A DNA stretch of 64,000 nucleotides from Actinacidiphila rubida. GTDB taxonomy: Bacteria; Actinomycetota; Actinomycetes; Streptomycetales; Streptomycetaceae. Below, in pieces: positions 26,542-37,311 of this stretch. The DNA is taken from positions 1-64,000 of the forward strand of contig NZ_FODD01000015.1 of NCBI RefSeq assembly GCF_900110255.1. The letters are read 5' to 3'. Under the pieces are notes generated by a model, which searched no databases, was not told where the DNA came from, and saw nothing but the letters and a program-made list of their open reading frames with translations. Positions within the stretch are counted from its first letter, which is position 1. Each line of letters opens with the position of its first letter. A program made the translations under genes and the position numbers.

Positions 26542-27507
26542 ATGAAGGGGACTGTGGGCGAGCTGGGGGAGTTCGGGCTCATCAGGGAACTGACCTCCCG
26601 CCTCACCTCGACCCCGGCCGTGAAGATCGGCCCCGGTGACGACGCCGCCGTGGTCGCCGCGCCGGACCGGCGCGTCGTGGCCACCACCGACATCCTGCTG
26701 GAGAACCGGCACTTCAGGCGCGACTGGTCCACCGCCTACGACGTCGGCCGCAAGTCGGCCGCCCAGAACCTCGCCGACGTCGCGGCGATGGGCGCGGTGC
26801 CCACCGCGGTCCTGGTCGCGCTCGTGGTGCCCGCCGACCTGCCCGCCACATGGCCGCTCGAGCTGATGGACGGCATCCGCGACGAGTGCCAGGTGGCCGG
26901 TGCCGCGGTCGTCGGCGGCGACGTGGTGCGCGGTGACACCATCACCGTCGCCATCACCGCGCTGGGTGACCTGCGCAGCCGGGCCGCCGTCACCCGTTCG
27001 GGAGCGCGCCCCGGCAACCTCGTCGCCGTCACCGGCTGGCTGGGCTGGTCGGCCGCCGGGTTCGCGGTGCTCTCCCGCGGCTTCCGCTCGCCGCGGGCCT
27101 TCGTCGAGGCGCACCGCAGGCCGGAGCCGCCGTACCACGCGGGCCCCGCGGCAGCCGAGCTCGGCGCCACCGCGATGACCGACGTCAGCGACGGGCTGGT
27201 CGCCGACCTCGGCCACATCGCCGCGGCCAGCGGCGCCGACATCGACCTGCGGTCCGCCGACATCGACGTGCCCGCCCAGATGTCCGACATCGGCCAGGCC
27301 GTCGGCGTCGACCCGCTGCACTGGGTGCTCACCGGCGGCGAGGACCACGCGATAGTCGCCACCTTCCCCCGCGACGTGAAGCTCCCCGCCCGCTGGCGGA
27401 TCATCGGCGAGGTCCGCACCCCCGCGGGCCGCATCCCTCAGGTCACCGTGGACGGCGCGCCATGGGACAAGGCCGGCGGCTGGGACCACTTCGGCGACGA
27501 CGCGTGA
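26542..27507 (+). CDS. thiL: Thiamine-monophosphate kinase
   Basis: A 321-residue PurM/ThiL-type kinase. Signatures are [30 protein letters not shown] (the metal-binding Asp pair), [57 protein letters not shown] and [14 protein letters not shown]. It phosphorylates thiamine monophosphate to the active diphosphate. The GTG of thiD lies within the end of this gene (GTGA), so both thiamine genes are coupled. Confidence 0.96.
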   Translation: MKGTVGELGEFGLIRELTSRLTSTPAVKIGPGDDAAVVAAPDRRVVATTDILLENRHFRRDWSTAYDVGRKSAAQNLADVAAMGAVPTAVLVALVVPADLPATWPLELMDGIRDECQVAGAAVVGGDVVRGDTITVAITALGDLRSRAAVTRSGARPGNLVAVTGWLGWSAAGFAVLSRGFRSPRAFVEAHRRPEPPYHAGPAAAELGATAMTDVSDGLVADLGHIAAASGADIDLRSADIDVPAQMSDIGQAVGVDPLHWVLTGGEDHAIVATFPRDVKLPARWRIIGEVRTPAGRIPQVTVDGAPWDKAGGWDHFGDDA

Positions 27508-28340
27508 ACCCGTGCGTGGGCCCGGCCCCGGTCGTGGCCCCGGCCCGCGTCCTGACCGTGGCCGGCTCCGACTCCGGGGGCGGCGCCGGCATCCAGGCCG
27601 ACCTCAAGACGATGCTCGCGCTGGGCGTGCACGGGATGAGCGTCCTCACCGCCGTCACCGCGCAGAACTCGCTGGGCGTCAGCGGCGCCTGGGAAATCCC
27701 GGAGGAGGCGGTGCGCGCCCAGTTCCGGGCCGTCGTGGACGACATCGGGGTGCAGGCGGTGAAGACCGGCATGCTCTCCTCGGCGCGGCTGGCCGCCGTC
27801 GTCGCCGACCTGCTGGCAGGTACGGCCGCACCCGTCGTCGTCGACCCGGTCGGCGTCTCCAAGCACGGCGACCCGCTGCTCGCCGCCGAGGCCGTCGCCG
27901 TGGTCCGCGAGCGCCTGCTGCCCGTGGCGACCGTGGCGACGCCCAACCTCGACGAGGTGGAACTGCTCACCGGCGTGACCGTCGTGGACGAGGACGGCAT
28001 GCGGGCCGCCGCCGCGGCGGTGCTCGCGCACGGGCCCGCGTGGGCGCTGATCAAGGGCGGCCATCTCGGCGCCGGCTCCGACGCCGTCGACCTGCTGACC
28101 GACGGCTCGCGGGAGCACTGGTACCGGGCGCCGCGGCACCCCAACGGGCACACCCACGGCACCGGCTGCACCCTGGCCAGCGCGGTCGCGTCCTATCTGG
28201 CGCTCGGCCACGACGTGCCGGACGCGGTGGGACGCGCCAAGGCCTACGTCACCGGGGCGATCGCCGCCGGCTTCCCGCTGGGCGCGGGCATCGGCCCGGT
28301 CGACCACGGGTGGCGCCTCCGCGGCGGGGCCTCCGCCTGA
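27504..28340 (+). CDS. thiD: Hydroxymethylpyrimidine (phosphate) kinase
   Basis: A 278-residue ribokinase-fold enzyme from GTG 27504, which overlaps the thiL stop. Motifs are [20 protein letters not shown] (substrate and anion site), [50 protein letters not shown] and [13 protein letters not shown] (catalytic Cys/anion hole region). It phosphorylates HMP and HMP-phosphate for thiamine synthesis. The row thiL-thiD is a two-gene operon closed by the hairpin at 28376-28409. Confidence 0.96.
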   Translation: MNPCVGPAPVVAPARVLTVAGSDSGGGAGIQADLKTMLALGVHGMSVLTAVTAQNSLGVSGAWEIPEEAVRAQFRAVVDDIGVQAVKTGMLSSARLAAVVADLLAGTAAPVVVDPVGVSKHGDPLLAAEAVAVVRERLLPVATVATPNLDEVELLTGVTVVDEDGMRAAAAAVLAHGPAWALIKGGHLGAGSDAVDLLTDGSREHWYRAPRHPNGHTHGTGCTLASAVASYLALGHDVPDAVGRAKAYVTGAIAAGFPLGAGIGPVDHGWRLRGGASA

Positions 28341-28375
28341 GCGGCGTGCCGCGCCGGCCCCGCCGCGGCACGCTG

Positions 28376-28409
28376 AAAAGCCGGCCCACCCAGAGGTGGA
28401 CCGGCTTTC
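28376..28409. terminator. Bidirectional terminator thiD / rpmB
   Basis: GAAAAGCCGGCCCACC facing GGTGGACCGGCTTTC with a ~4-nt loop and one mismatch, flanked by A and T runs. It lies between convergent thiD and rpmB. Confidence 0.8.
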
Positions 28410-28459
28410 GGTAGCCGCAAGGCTGCGCCGCTACGACGTACGCGTGCGTACGCGCTCGA

Positions 28460-28645
28460 CTAGCGCGAGACCTTGCCGGCCTTGATGCACGAGGTGCAGA
28501 CATTGAGCCGCTTCGGCGTCTTCCCGACGACCGCACGCACGCGCTGGATGTTGGGGTTCCAACGACGCGGGGTACGGCGGTGCGAGTGGGAGATGCTGTT
28601 GCCGAAGCCCGGCCCCTTGCCGCAGACGTCGCAGTTGGCAGCCAC
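28460..28645 (-). CDS. rpmB: 50S ribosomal protein L28
   Basis: A 61-residue L28 from GTG 28645 with GGAG 7 nt upstream. The sequence has [20 protein letters not shown] at the N-terminus and [13 protein letters not shown] at the end, giving two CxxC pairs. It is therefore the zinc-binding (C+) form; many Streptomyces carry a second, Zn-free L28 elsewhere that substitutes under zinc limitation. No Zur-like site is obvious here. The gene is monocistronic, divergent from the DAK2 gene. Confidence 0.97.
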   Translation of the reverse strand: MAANCDVCGKGPGFGNSISHSHRRTPRRWNPNIQRVRAVVGKTPKRLNVCTSCIKAGKVSR

Positions 28646-28852
28646 GGGTCACTCCAAAGACTTCAGATGCATTTACGATGAAATGCCCGAGAGAGCCCCG
28701 GGCAACCGGAGCAGCATACAACCTCTGCTCCCGTACAACGAAACTACCATGGTCCGGGACCTGCCCCGGACCGCCCGCCCTGCGCGAGTGACCGGGCTCA
28801 CGACTACCCTCACGGGCAGCCGCCCCCGTTCGCCGTGTCCCAGGAGGACCTG

Positions 28853-30622
28853 TTGCCGCCCTCGCTCGACGCTTCCGCGGTGCGCGCATGGTGCCGGCTC
28901 TCCCTGCGGGCGCTCGGCCGGGCCCGCGAGGAGATCGACGCGATCAACGTCTACCCGGTGGCCGACGGCGACACCGGGACCAACCTCTACCTCACCGTGG
29001 AGTCCGCCGCGCAGGCCGTGGACGCGGCCTTCGACGGCCACGCGGCCACCACCGACGCGGACGGCACCCGCCCCACCCTCGGCGAGGCGTTCCTCGCGAT
29101 GTCCCACGGCGCGCTCATCGGCGCCCGCGGCAACTCCGGCACGATCCTCGCGCAGCTGCTGCGCGGCATGAACGCGGCGATCGCACCGCCCGGCAGCGAG
29201 GCGCTCGCCGCCGTCCACGACGACCACGCGGCGGCCGCCATGGTGCGGCTGGCGCTGCGCGCGGCCGCGGACTCCGGCTACGAGGCGGTGTCCCGCCCGG
29301 TCGAGGGCACCATGCTGACGGTCGCCACGCGCGCGGCGGACGCGGCGCGCGACGCCGCGGGCGGCCTCGCCGAGGTCGTCCGCGCCGCCCACGGCGGGGC
29401 GCTGGCCGCGCTCGCCGACACCCCCGGGCAGCTCGGCGTGCTGGAGCGGGCGGGCGTGGTCGACGCGGGCGGCCTCGGCCTGGTCGCCGTCCTCGGGGCG
29501 CTGTGCGAGGCGGTCACCGGCGAGGCGCCCCTCACCCCGCCGCCGGGCGCCGCCGCCGGAGCCGGCACGTCCTTCCGCCACGGCGGCCCACCCGTGTCCG
29601 GACCCGGCGCCGCGGCCGTCGCGGAGGCGGCCACGGCCGCCGCCGAGGACGCCTGCGCGCACGCCGGACCCGGGCACGGCCCGGACGGCGCCGGTCCCGG
29701 TCCCGGTCCCGGCGGTCCCGGTTTCGAGGTGATCTTCCTGCTGGAGGCCGCGGGCGACGAACCCGTGGGCCGGCTCCGCACCCGGCTCGACGCGCTCGGC
29801 GACTCGCTCGTGGTCGTCGGCGGCGACGGGCTGTGGCACGTCCACGTGCACGTCGACGACGTCGGCGCCGCCATCGAGGCCGCGATCGAGGCGGGCCGCC
29901 CCTACCGCATCCGCGTCACGCACTTCGGCGGGCCGCTGCGCGAACCGGGCCGCGAACGGCTGGCCCGGGCGGTCGTCGCGGTCGTCCAGGGCGACGGCCT
30001 GGCCGGCCTCTACGCCGAGGCCGGCGCCACCGTCGTGGCCGTGCGGCCCGGTGAGCAGCCCGCCAGCGGCGAGATCGCGGCGGCCGTCCGCCGGGCGCAC
30101 GCCCGCGAGGTCGTGCTGCTGCCCAACGACACCGAGCTGCGCCATGCCGCGGCGGCCGCGGCGGAGCAGGCCAGGACCGACGGGGTGCGGGTGGCGCTGA
30201 TCCCCACCCGCTCGGCGGTCCAGGGCCTGGCCGCGCTCGCGGTCCACGAGCCGACCCGCCGCTTCGACGAGGACGTGGTGGCGATGACGGCCGCGGCCGG
30301 CGCCACGCGCTACGCCGAGCTGGCGGTCGCCGAGCACCGCTCGTGGACCATGGCCGGCGTCTGCCAGGCCGGCGACGTGCTCGGCCTGATCGACGGGGAC
30401 GTCGCCGTGATCGGCGCGGACCTCGCGGCCACGGCGGAGGTCGTCCTCGACCGCATGCTCGCGGCCGGCGGGGAGCTCGTCACGCTCGTCCTCGGCACCC
30501 ACGCGCCGGCCGGGCTGGCCGAACGCATAGAGGCGCATGTCCGCGACGGGCACCTGGCGGTGGACACCGTGACGTATGCCGGTGGGCACCACGGGGTGCC
30601 GCTCCTCATCGGCGTCGAGTAG
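28853..30622 (+). CDS. DAK2-domain protein, fatty-acid kinase FakA-like
   Basis: 589 residues. The N-terminal DhaL/DAK2 domain shows INVYPVADGDTGTNLYLT (Mg/ATP-binding Asp cluster) and GALIGARGNSGTILAQLLRG. The C-terminal half carries a DegV-like/FakA domain (EVVLLPNDTELRHAA, VHVDDVGAAIEAAI). A low-complexity loop rich in G and P lies near residues 275-290. Homologues phosphorylate fatty acids bound by a FakB (DegV) partner. TTG 28853 is chosen for the perfect AGGAGG 5 nt upstream; GTG 28835 in the same frame lacks one. It lies upstream of recG on the same strand, separated by a repeat-rich gap. Confidence 0.85.
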   Translation: MPPSLDASAVRAWCRLSLRALGRAREEIDAINVYPVADGDTGTNLYLTVESAAQAVDAAFDGHAATTDADGTRPTLGEAFLAMSHGALIGARGNSGTILAQLLRGMNAAIAPPGSEALAAVHDDHAAAAMVRLALRAAADSGYEAVSRPVEGTMLTVATRAADAARDAAGGLAEVVRAAHGGALAALADTPGQLGVLERAGVVDAGGLGLVAVLGALCEAVTGEAPLTPPPGAAAGAGTSFRHGGPPVSGPGAAAVAEAATAAAEDACAHAGPGHGPDGAGPGPGPGGPGFEVIFLLEAAGDEPVGRLRTRLDALGDSLVVVGGDGLWHVHVHVDDVGAAIEAAIEAGRPYRIRVTHFGGPLREPGRERLARAVVAVVQGDGLAGLYAEAGATVVAVRPGEQPASGEIAAAVRRAHAREVVLLPNDTELRHAAAAAAEQARTDGVRVALIPTRSAVQGLAALAVHEPTRRFDEDVVAMTAAAGATRYAELAVAEHRSWTMAGVCQAGDVLGLIDGDVAVIGADLAATAEVVLDRMLAAGGELVTLVLGTHAPAGLAERIEAHVRDGHLAVDTVTYAGGHHGVPLLIGVE

Positions 30623-30628
30623 GCGTTC

Positions 30629-30675
30629 TGCCCTGCCGGGCGGGGTGCGGGTTGCCCTGCCGGGCGGGGTGCGGG
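30629..30675 (+). repeat. Two-copy 24-bp direct repeat downstream of the DAK2 gene
   Basis: The 23-bp unit beginning TGCCCTGCCGGGCGGGG is present twice in a row (30629-30651 and 30653-30675). Each unit contains the small palindrome CCCTGCCGGGCGGGG. Intergenic; function unknown. Confidence 0.6.
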
Positions 30676-30719
30676 CTGCCCCTGGGGGTGCGCCGCCGTC
30701 GGACGGTTCGCTGTGGTGG

Positions 30720-30780
30720 CTCGCGCAGTTCCCCGCGCCCCTGCGGGGCTTGCGCGGTTCCTCGCGCCCCGGCGGGGCGT
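30720..30780. repeat. Streptomyces-type intergenic GC repeat
   Basis: GCGCAGTTCCCCGCGCCCCT followed by GCGGGGCTTGCGCGGTTCC and GCGCCCCGGCGGGGCG. Sequences of this style recur in intergenic regions of many Streptomyces genomes and form stem-loops. It lies between the DAK2 gene and recG and may act as a terminator or mRNA-end structure. Confidence 0.45.
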
Positions 30781-30831
30781 GGTGTCGTGCCTCTGGGGGG
30801 AATGTCGGTGGGGTGGGGGAAGATGAGGGGG

Positions 30832-33066
30832 ATGAGCGCGAACCCACTTGACGACCGGCTCCGCGATCTCGTCGGGGATCGCACGGCGAAGGTGCTCGGC
30901 GAGCACCTCGACCTGCACACCACGGGCGACCTGCTGCACCACTACCCGCGGCGGTACGCCGAGCGGGGCGAGCTGACGCGCCTGGCCGACCTGCCCGTCG
31001 ACGAGTACGTCACCGTCGTCGCGCAGATCGCCAAGGCGGACAAGCGCACGTACGGCGGCGGCAAGGGCGTCCGGCTGGAAGTGGTCGTGACCGACGGCAG
31101 CGGCTCGCTGACCCTCGTCTTCTTCAGCAAGGCCGCCCACGCCCACGCGCACCGGCTGATCCCGGGCCGCCGCGGGATGTTCTCCGGCAAGGTGTCCGTC
31201 TTCAACCGGGTCCGCCAACTCGCGCACCCCGACTACCAGTTGCTGGACGCCGACGACGGCGATGCCGAGGAGGCGGCGGACGCGTTCGCCAACCGGCTGA
31301 TCCCGCTCTACCCGGCGTGCAAGCAGATCACGTCCTGGCGCATCGCCCAGGCCGTCGACACCGCGCTGAACTCCCTTGCCGCCACGGGCTGGACGGGCGT
31401 CGGGGAGCCGCTGCCGGACCAGTTGCGCGCCGACCGCGGCCTGGCCCCGCTCCCCGAGGCGCTGGAGAAGATCCACCGGCCGCGGTCCAAGCAGGACATC
31501 GCCGAGGCGCGGCACCGGCTCAAGTGGGACGAGGCGTTCGTGCTCCAGGTCGCCCTGGCCCGCCGCCGCGCCGCCGACGCCGCCCTGCCCGCGGTGCCCC
31601 GCTGCCCGGCCGCGGACGGCCTGCTGACCGCGTTCGACGCCAAGCTGCCGTTCACCCTCACCGACGGCCAGCAGGCCGTCTCCGCCGAGATCTTCGCCGA
31701 CCTGGCCGCCGAGCACCCCATGCACCGCCTGCTGCAGGGCGAGGTCGGCTCCGGCAAGACGATGGTGGCGCTCCGGGCGATGCTCGGCGTCGTCGACGCG
31801 GGCGGCCAGGCCGCCATGCTCGCGCCCACCGAGGTGCTCGCCCAGCAGCACCACCGCTCCATCACGGAGATGATGGGCGAGCTCGCCGAGGGCGGCATGC
31901 TCGGCGGCTCCGACGTCGGCACCAAGGTGGTGCTGCTCACCGGCTCGATGGGCGCCGCCGCCCGCCGCGCGGCCCTGCTCGACCTGGTGACGGGCGAGGC
32001 CGGCATCGTCGTCGGCACCCACGCGCTGATCGAGGACAAGGTGCAGTTCGACGACCTGGGACTGGTCGTCGTCGACGAGCAGCACCGCTTCGGCGTCGAG
32101 CAGCGCGACGCCCTGCGCGGCAAGGGCAAGCAGCCCCCGCACCTGCTGGTGATGACCGCGACGCCGATCCCGCGCACGGTCGCCATGACCGTCTTCGGCG
32201 ACCTCGACACGTCCGTGCTCGACCAGCTGCCCGCCGGACGCTCGCCGATCGCCAGCCACGTGGTGCCCGCCGCCGAGAAGCCGCACTTCCTGGAGCGCGC
32301 CTGGGAGCGGGTCCGCGAGGAGGTCGAGGGCGGGCACCAGGCGTACGTGGTGTGCCCGCGGATCGGCGACGCCGAGGACACGGCGGAGGCCGCCGGCGGC
32401 AGCCGCAAGAAGAGCGCCGCGGCCGAGCAGGCTCCGCCGGACGACGAGCGGCGGCCGCCGCTGGCGGTCCTCGACGTCGCCGCGCAGCTCGCCTCCGGCC
32501 CGCTGCGCGGCCTGCGCGTCGAGGTCCTGCACGGCAGGATGGCGCCGGACGCCAAGGACGAGGTGATGCGCGCCTTCGCGGCCGGTGAGGTGCACGTGCT
32601 CGTGGCCACCACCGTCATCGAGGTCGGCGTCAACGTGCCCAACGCCACCGCGATGGTGATCATGGACGCCGACCGGTTCGGCGTGTCCCAGCTGCACCAG
32701 CTGCGCGGCCGGGTCGGCCGCGGCTCCGCGCCGGGCCTGTGCCTGCTGGTCTCCGAGGCACCCGAGGCGAGCCCGGCGCGCTCCCGGCTGGACGCCGTCG
32801 CCGGCACCCTCGACGGCTTCGCGCTCTCCGAGATCGACCTCCAGCAGCGCCGCGAGGGCGACGTGCTCGGCCAGGCCCAGTCCGGCGCCCGCTCGTCGTT
32901 GCGCGTGCTGGCCGTCATGGACGACCGGGACGTCATCGAGGCCGCCCGGCAGGAGGCCACCGACCTGGTCGCCGCCGACCCGGAGCTGACCGCGCACGCC
33001 GACCTGCGCAGCGCCCTGCAGAGCCTGCTGGACGCCGACCGCGAGGAGTTCCTGGACAAGGGCTGA
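30832..33066 (+). CDS. recG: ATP-dependent DNA helicase RecG
   Basis: 744 residues. An N-terminal OB-type wedge domain is followed by helicase motifs: LLQGEVGSGKTMVALRA (Walker A), APTEVLAQQH, the DEQH box in VVVDEQHRFGVEQR, MTATPIPRT, the RecG-specific LHGRM segment, VATTVIEVGVNVPNA and LRGRVGRG. It ends in the TRG-type region LSEIDLQQRREGDVLGQAQ. It remodels stalled replication forks and Holliday junctions. An insertion rich in K, A and E is present near residue 525. ATG 30832 is preferred (MSANPLDDRL); ATG 30823 lies just upstream in a G-rich run that may act as the ribosome-binding site. Confidence 0.95.
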   Translation: MSANPLDDRLRDLVGDRTAKVLGEHLDLHTTGDLLHHYPRRYAERGELTRLADLPVDEYVTVVAQIAKADKRTYGGGKGVRLEVVVTDGSGSLTLVFFSKAAHAHAHRLIPGRRGMFSGKVSVFNRVRQLAHPDYQLLDADDGDAEEAADAFANRLIPLYPACKQITSWRIAQAVDTALNSLAATGWTGVGEPLPDQLRADRGLAPLPEALEKIHRPRSKQDIAEARHRLKWDEAFVLQVALARRRAADAALPAVPRCPAADGLLTAFDAKLPFTLTDGQQAVSAEIFADLAAEHPMHRLLQGEVGSGKTMVALRAMLGVVDAGGQAAMLAPTEVLAQQHHRSITEMMGELAEGGMLGGSDVGTKVVLLTGSMGAAARRAALLDLVTGEAGIVVGTHALIEDKVQFDDLGLVVVDEQHRFGVEQRDALRGKGKQPPHLLVMTATPIPRTVAMTVFGDLDTSVLDQLPAGRSPIASHVVPAAEKPHFLERAWERVREEVEGGHQAYVVCPRIGDAEDTAEAAGGSRKKSAAAEQAPPDDERRPPLAVLDVAAQLASGPLRGLRVEVLHGRMAPDAKDEVMRAFAAGEVHVLVATTVIEVGVNVPNATAMVIMDADRFGVSQLHQLRGRVGRGSAPGLCLLVSEAPEASPARSRLDAVAGTLDGFALSEIDLQQRREGDVLGQAQSGARSSLRVLAVMDDRDVIEAARQEATDLVAADPELTAHADLRSALQSLLDADREEFLDKG

Positions 33067-33132
33067 CGGGCCACAGGGAGCCGGTCGGAGCCCGGCGGTG
33101 GCAGGCGGTAGTGTCGGAGCCGTGAGCAGTTC

Positions 33133-34264
<1,132 letters not shown>

Positions 34265-34274
34265 GCTCTTTGTC

Positions 34275-35471
34275 GTGGACGTCCAGAAGAAGCTCGATGA
34301 GATCACGGCGACCGTGGCCAACGCCCGGTCCATGCCGATGTCGGCCTCCTGCGTGGTGAACCGGGCCGAGCTGCTGGCCATGCTCGACGAGGTGGCCGCC
34401 GCGCTGCCCGCCTCCCTCGCCCAGGCCCAGGAACTGCTCGGCGGCCGTGAGCAGATGGTCGAGGAGGCCCGCGTCGAGGCGCAGCGGATCATCGAGACCG
34501 CACACGCCGAACGCGGCTCGATGGTCTCCGACACCCAGATCGCCCGGCAGTCCCAGGACGAGGCCGACCGGATCCTCGCCGAGGCCCGCCGCGAGGCCGA
34601 CGAGATCCGCGCCGAGGCCGACGACTACGTCGACAGCAAGCTCGCCAACTTCGAGGTCGTGCTGACCAAGACCATCGGGTCGGTCGACCGCGGCCGCGAG
34701 AAGCTGCTCGGCCGCCCCGCGTACGACCCGGGGTACGACGCCGAGGGCGGCTACATCGAGGACGACCCGGACGCCCCCGAGCGCAGCAGCGACCCGGAGA
34801 CCCTGCGCCGGCTCGCCGACGAGTACGTCGACACCAAGCTCGGCGCCTTCGAGGCGGTGCTCTCCAAGACCCTGGACGCGGTCGGCCGCGGCCGGCTCAA
34901 GCTCACCGGCCACAACCCGATCGACGACCTCGCCGCGCAGCTGGCGGCCGCCGACGCGAGCGAGGGCGGCCCCGAGGTCCACCGGCAGTCCGACGCGGAG
35001 TACCTGGCCGGCCTGGCCGCCCCCGCGGCCCCCGAGCAGGCCGACCTGTCGCGGTACGGCTACGACCCGCAGGCCCAGCCGGCGGCGGCCCAGCAGGGCG
35101 AGCCCGACTACGGCTACCAGCAGCAGGGCCAGCAGGACCAGCAAGGCCATCAGGAATACGCGTACCAGCAGCAGGAGTACGCCCCGCAGGCCGGCACCGG
35201 ATACGACCCGTACGCCGGAGCCCAGCAGGGCTACCCGCAGGAGCAGGGCTACGACTACGGGCAGGGCGGCTACGAGCAGCACCAGGACCCGCAGCAGTAC
35301 CCGCAGCAGATCCCGTACCAGCAGCAGGGGCAGCACCAGCCCCAGCACCCCGGGCAGCAGCACCAGGGCCACCCCTACGGGCAGCAGCCCGCGGCGCTGG
35401 ACGAGACGAGCTTCTTCGACACCGGGATGATCGACCTGAACCGGCTCAGGGAGCTGGAACAGGGCAGGTGA
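34275..35471 (+). CDS. Coiled-coil, Gln/Tyr-rich cell-division-type protein (unknown function)
   Basis: 398 residues from GTG 34275. Residues ~30-115 form a long Ala/Glu-rich helix with a DivIVA/ATP-synthase-b-like pattern (EARVEAQRIIETAHAERG, ADRILAEARREADEIRAEA). Then comes a duplicated unit: DDYVDSKLANFEVVLTKT (about 116-133) and DEYVDTKLGAFEAVLSKT (about 182-199), each followed by VxRGRxKL. Residues ~240-375 are disordered, very rich in Q, Y, G and P. The last 25 residues (SFFDTGMIDLNRLRELEQGR) look conserved and non-repetitive. Similar proteins are annotated as cell-division initiation or septum-site proteins in actinobacteria; that role is not proven. It lies between coaD and DUF177. 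Confidence 0.75.
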   Translation: MDVQKKLDEITATVANARSMPMSASCVVNRAELLAMLDEVAAALPASLAQAQELLGGREQMVEEARVEAQRIIETAHAERGSMVSDTQIARQSQDEADRILAEARREADEIRAEADDYVDSKLANFEVVLTKTIGSVDRGREKLLGRPAYDPGYDAEGGYIEDDPDAPERSSDPETLRRLADEYVDTKLGAFEAVLSKTLDAVGRGRLKLTGHNPIDDLAAQLAAADASEGGPEVHRQSDAEYLAGLAAPAAPEQADLSRYGYDPQAQPAAAQQGEPDYGYQQQGQQDQQGHQEYAYQQQEYAPQAGTGYDPYAGAQQGYPQEQGYDYGQGGYEQHQDPQQYPQQIPYQQQGQHQPQHPGQQHQGHPYGQQPAALDETSFFDTGMIDLNRLRELEQGR

Positions 35472-35608
35472 GACGGCCGGGTTTGGGCGGGAGCGGGCTG
35501 TCCAGTATCCTGTCGATTCCAGCCGTGTGAATCACCGGCGTTTCGGCCTGCCCGCTCACAAGCGGCGCGGGAAGGCCGTCCCCGCACCACCGACGCGCTG
35601 ACATCGTG

Positions 35609-36241
35609 ATGAGCGCCCGTTCGAAAGAGGAAGCCCTGAACACCCGCCTCGACCACCGCAACCCCCTCGTGTTCGACACGCACGAGCTGGGCCGGCGTCC
35701 TGGTGCGATGAAGAAGGTCTCCCGCACCGTGCCGGCACCCGCCGACCTCGGTCTCGACGGCGTCATCGGTGTGCCCCAGGGCGCCGACGTGGAGCTGGAC
35801 CTCCGCCTGGAGTCGGTGATGGAGGGCGTGCTGGTCACCGGCACCGTCCACGCACCGGTGGCGGGGGAGTGCGTAAGGTGTCTGGAGCCGGTCGAGCGCG
35901 AGCTCGACGCCGAGTTCCAGGAGATGTTCTCCTACCCCGACGCCGACACCCGGACCGCCCGCAGGGACGAAGCCGGTGACGACGCCGAGGACGAGGACAC
36001 GCTTCAACTCGAGGACGACCAGTTCGACCTCGAGCCCGTGCTGCGGGACGCGGTAGTGCTCGCACTGCCGATGCAGCCGGTGTGCCAGGACGACTGCCAG
36101 GGCCTGTGCTCCGAATGCGGAGCCCGGCTCACGGACGACCCGGACCACCACCATGAGGTCACCGACATCCGTTGGGCGGCCCTGCAGGAATTCCAGCAGA
36201 ACGGTGCCGGCGACGGCACCGACGAGAACCAGGAGAAGTAG
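35609..36241 (+). CDS. DUF177 (YceD-like) metal-binding protein
   Basis: About 210 residues. Conserved parts are NPLVFDTHELGRRPG, VTGTVHAPVAGECVRCLEPV, EMFSYPDAD, LALPMQPVCQDDCQGLC and the final CSECGARLTDD, so four or more Cys probably bind zinc. Members of this family are almost always encoded directly before rpmF (L32), as here (2-bp gap), and have been linked to 23S rRNA or ribosome assembly. The start is uncertain: ATG 35609 is listed, but CTG 35636 with AAAGAGG upstream would give the usual NTRLDHRNPLVF start. Confidence 0.85.
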   Translation: MSARSKEEALNTRLDHRNPLVFDTHELGRRPGAMKKVSRTVPAPADLGLDGVIGVPQGADVELDLRLESVMEGVLVTGTVHAPVAGECVRCLEPVERELDAEFQEMFSYPDADTRTARRDEAGDDAEDEDTLQLEDDQFDLEPVLRDAVVLALPMQPVCQDDCQGLCSECGARLTDDPDHHHEVTDIRWAALQEFQQNGAGDGTDENQEK

Positions 36242-36243
36242 CC

Positions 36244-36417
36244 GTGGCTGTTCCCAAGCGGAAGATGTCGCGCAGCAACACGCGCCACCGCCGTTCGCAG
36301 TGGAAGGCTGCGCCCGTGAGCCTGGTGGCGTGCGAGCGCTGCCACGAGCCGAAGCTCCAGCACATCGCGTGCCCGAGCTGCGGCACCTACAACCGCCGTC
36401 AGGTCCTCGAGGTCTGA
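36244..36417 (+). CDS. rpmF: 50S ribosomal protein L32
   Basis: A 57-residue protein, [20 protein letters not shown] at the N-terminus and [20 protein letters not shown] toward the end, giving a zinc ribbon of the C+ type. GTG 36244 lies 2 bp after the DUF177 stop, with AGGAG 8 nt upstream. It is part of the 50S subunit near the peptide exit region. rnc follows within 20 bp, forming the common yceD-rpmF-rnc arrangement of actinobacteria. Confidence 0.98.
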   Translation: MAVPKRKMSRSNTRHRRSQWKAAPVSLVACERCHEPKLQHIACPSCGTYNRRQVLEV

Positions 36418-36436
36418 TCGGCAGGTGACAGGCTCC

Positions 36437-37189
36437 ATGTCCTCCACGTCATCGCAGCGCGACGCCTCGGCATCGCAGAAGACCGCGACGGACAAGGCCT
36501 CGTCCCACACGCTTCTGGAAGGGCGGCTCGGGTACCACCTCGAGCCCGCCCTTCTGGTGCGTGCGCTGACCCACCGCTCGTACGCGTACGAGAACGGCGG
36601 GCTGCCCACCAACGAGCGGCTGGAGTTCCTCGGAGACTCCGTGCTCGGCCTGGTGGTCACCGACACCCTTTACCGCACCCACCCCGACCTGCCCGAAGGC
36701 CAGCTGGCCAAGCTGCGGGCCGCGGTGGTCAACTCGCGGGCCCTTGCAGGGGTCAGCCGCGGGCTCGACCTGGGCGCGTTCATCCGGCTCGGCCGGGGTG
36801 AAGAGGGCACCGGTGGCAGGGACAAGGCATCGATCCTCGCGGACACCCTGGAGGCGGTGATCGGGGCGGTCTATCTGGACCAGGGCCTCGACGCGGCCTC
36901 CGAACTCGTCCACCGCCTCTTCGATCCGCTGATCGAGGAGTCGTCCAACCTGGGCGCGGGACTGGACTGGAAGACCTCCCTCCAGGAACTGACCGCCACG
37001 GAAGGCCTCGGCGTGCCCGAGTACGCCGTGAGCGAGTCCGGCCCCGACCACGAGAAGACCTTCACGGCTGCCGCCCGCGTCGGTGGTGTCGAGTACGGCA
37101 CCGGCACCGGCCGCAGCAAGAAGGAAGCCGAGCAGCAGGCGGCGGAGGCCGCCTGGCGCTCCATCCGCAAGACCTCGGCCTCGGCCTGA
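36437..37189 (+). CDS. rnc: Ribonuclease III
   Basis: About 250 residues. The RNase III signature [18 protein letters not shown] (catalytic Glu/Asp) is followed by the second acidic site in [18 protein letters not shown] and a C-terminal dsRNA-binding domain ([16 protein letters not shown] ... [20 protein letters not shown]). It processes rRNA and other double-stranded RNA. In Streptomyces this gene is absB, a global regulator of antibiotic production. ATG 36437 is preferred; GTG 36425 is also possible. The N-terminal 30 residues are low complexity. Confidence 0.96.
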   Translation: MSSTSSQRDASASQKTATDKASSHTLLEGRLGYHLEPALLVRALTHRSYAYENGGLPTNERLEFLGDSVLGLVVTDTLYRTHPDLPEGQLAKLRAAVVNSRALAGVSRGLDLGAFIRLGRGEEGTGGRDKASILADTLEAVIGAVYLDQGLDAASELVHRLFDPLIEESSNLGAGLDWKTSLQELTATEGLGVPEYAVSESGPDHEKTFTAAARVGGVEYGTGTGRSKKEAEQQAAEAAWRSIRKTSASA

Positions 37190-37311
37190 CGGCCGCGCGG
37201 GTCCCCCGGGCAACGTCCTGGAGGACCCGCGCCTTCTGGGGGCGCCGTGCGCCCGCGCTCGGGTGCGTCCCCCGTCGTCGCTGAGTCGCCGAGTCGCTGA
37301 AGGAGATGGCC

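Noticed and set aside
30343-30831. N-terminal extension of recG into the DAK2 gene
   Set aside because: The frame is open by composition, but the RecG homology begins at MSANPLDDRL and the upstream part is intergenic repeats.
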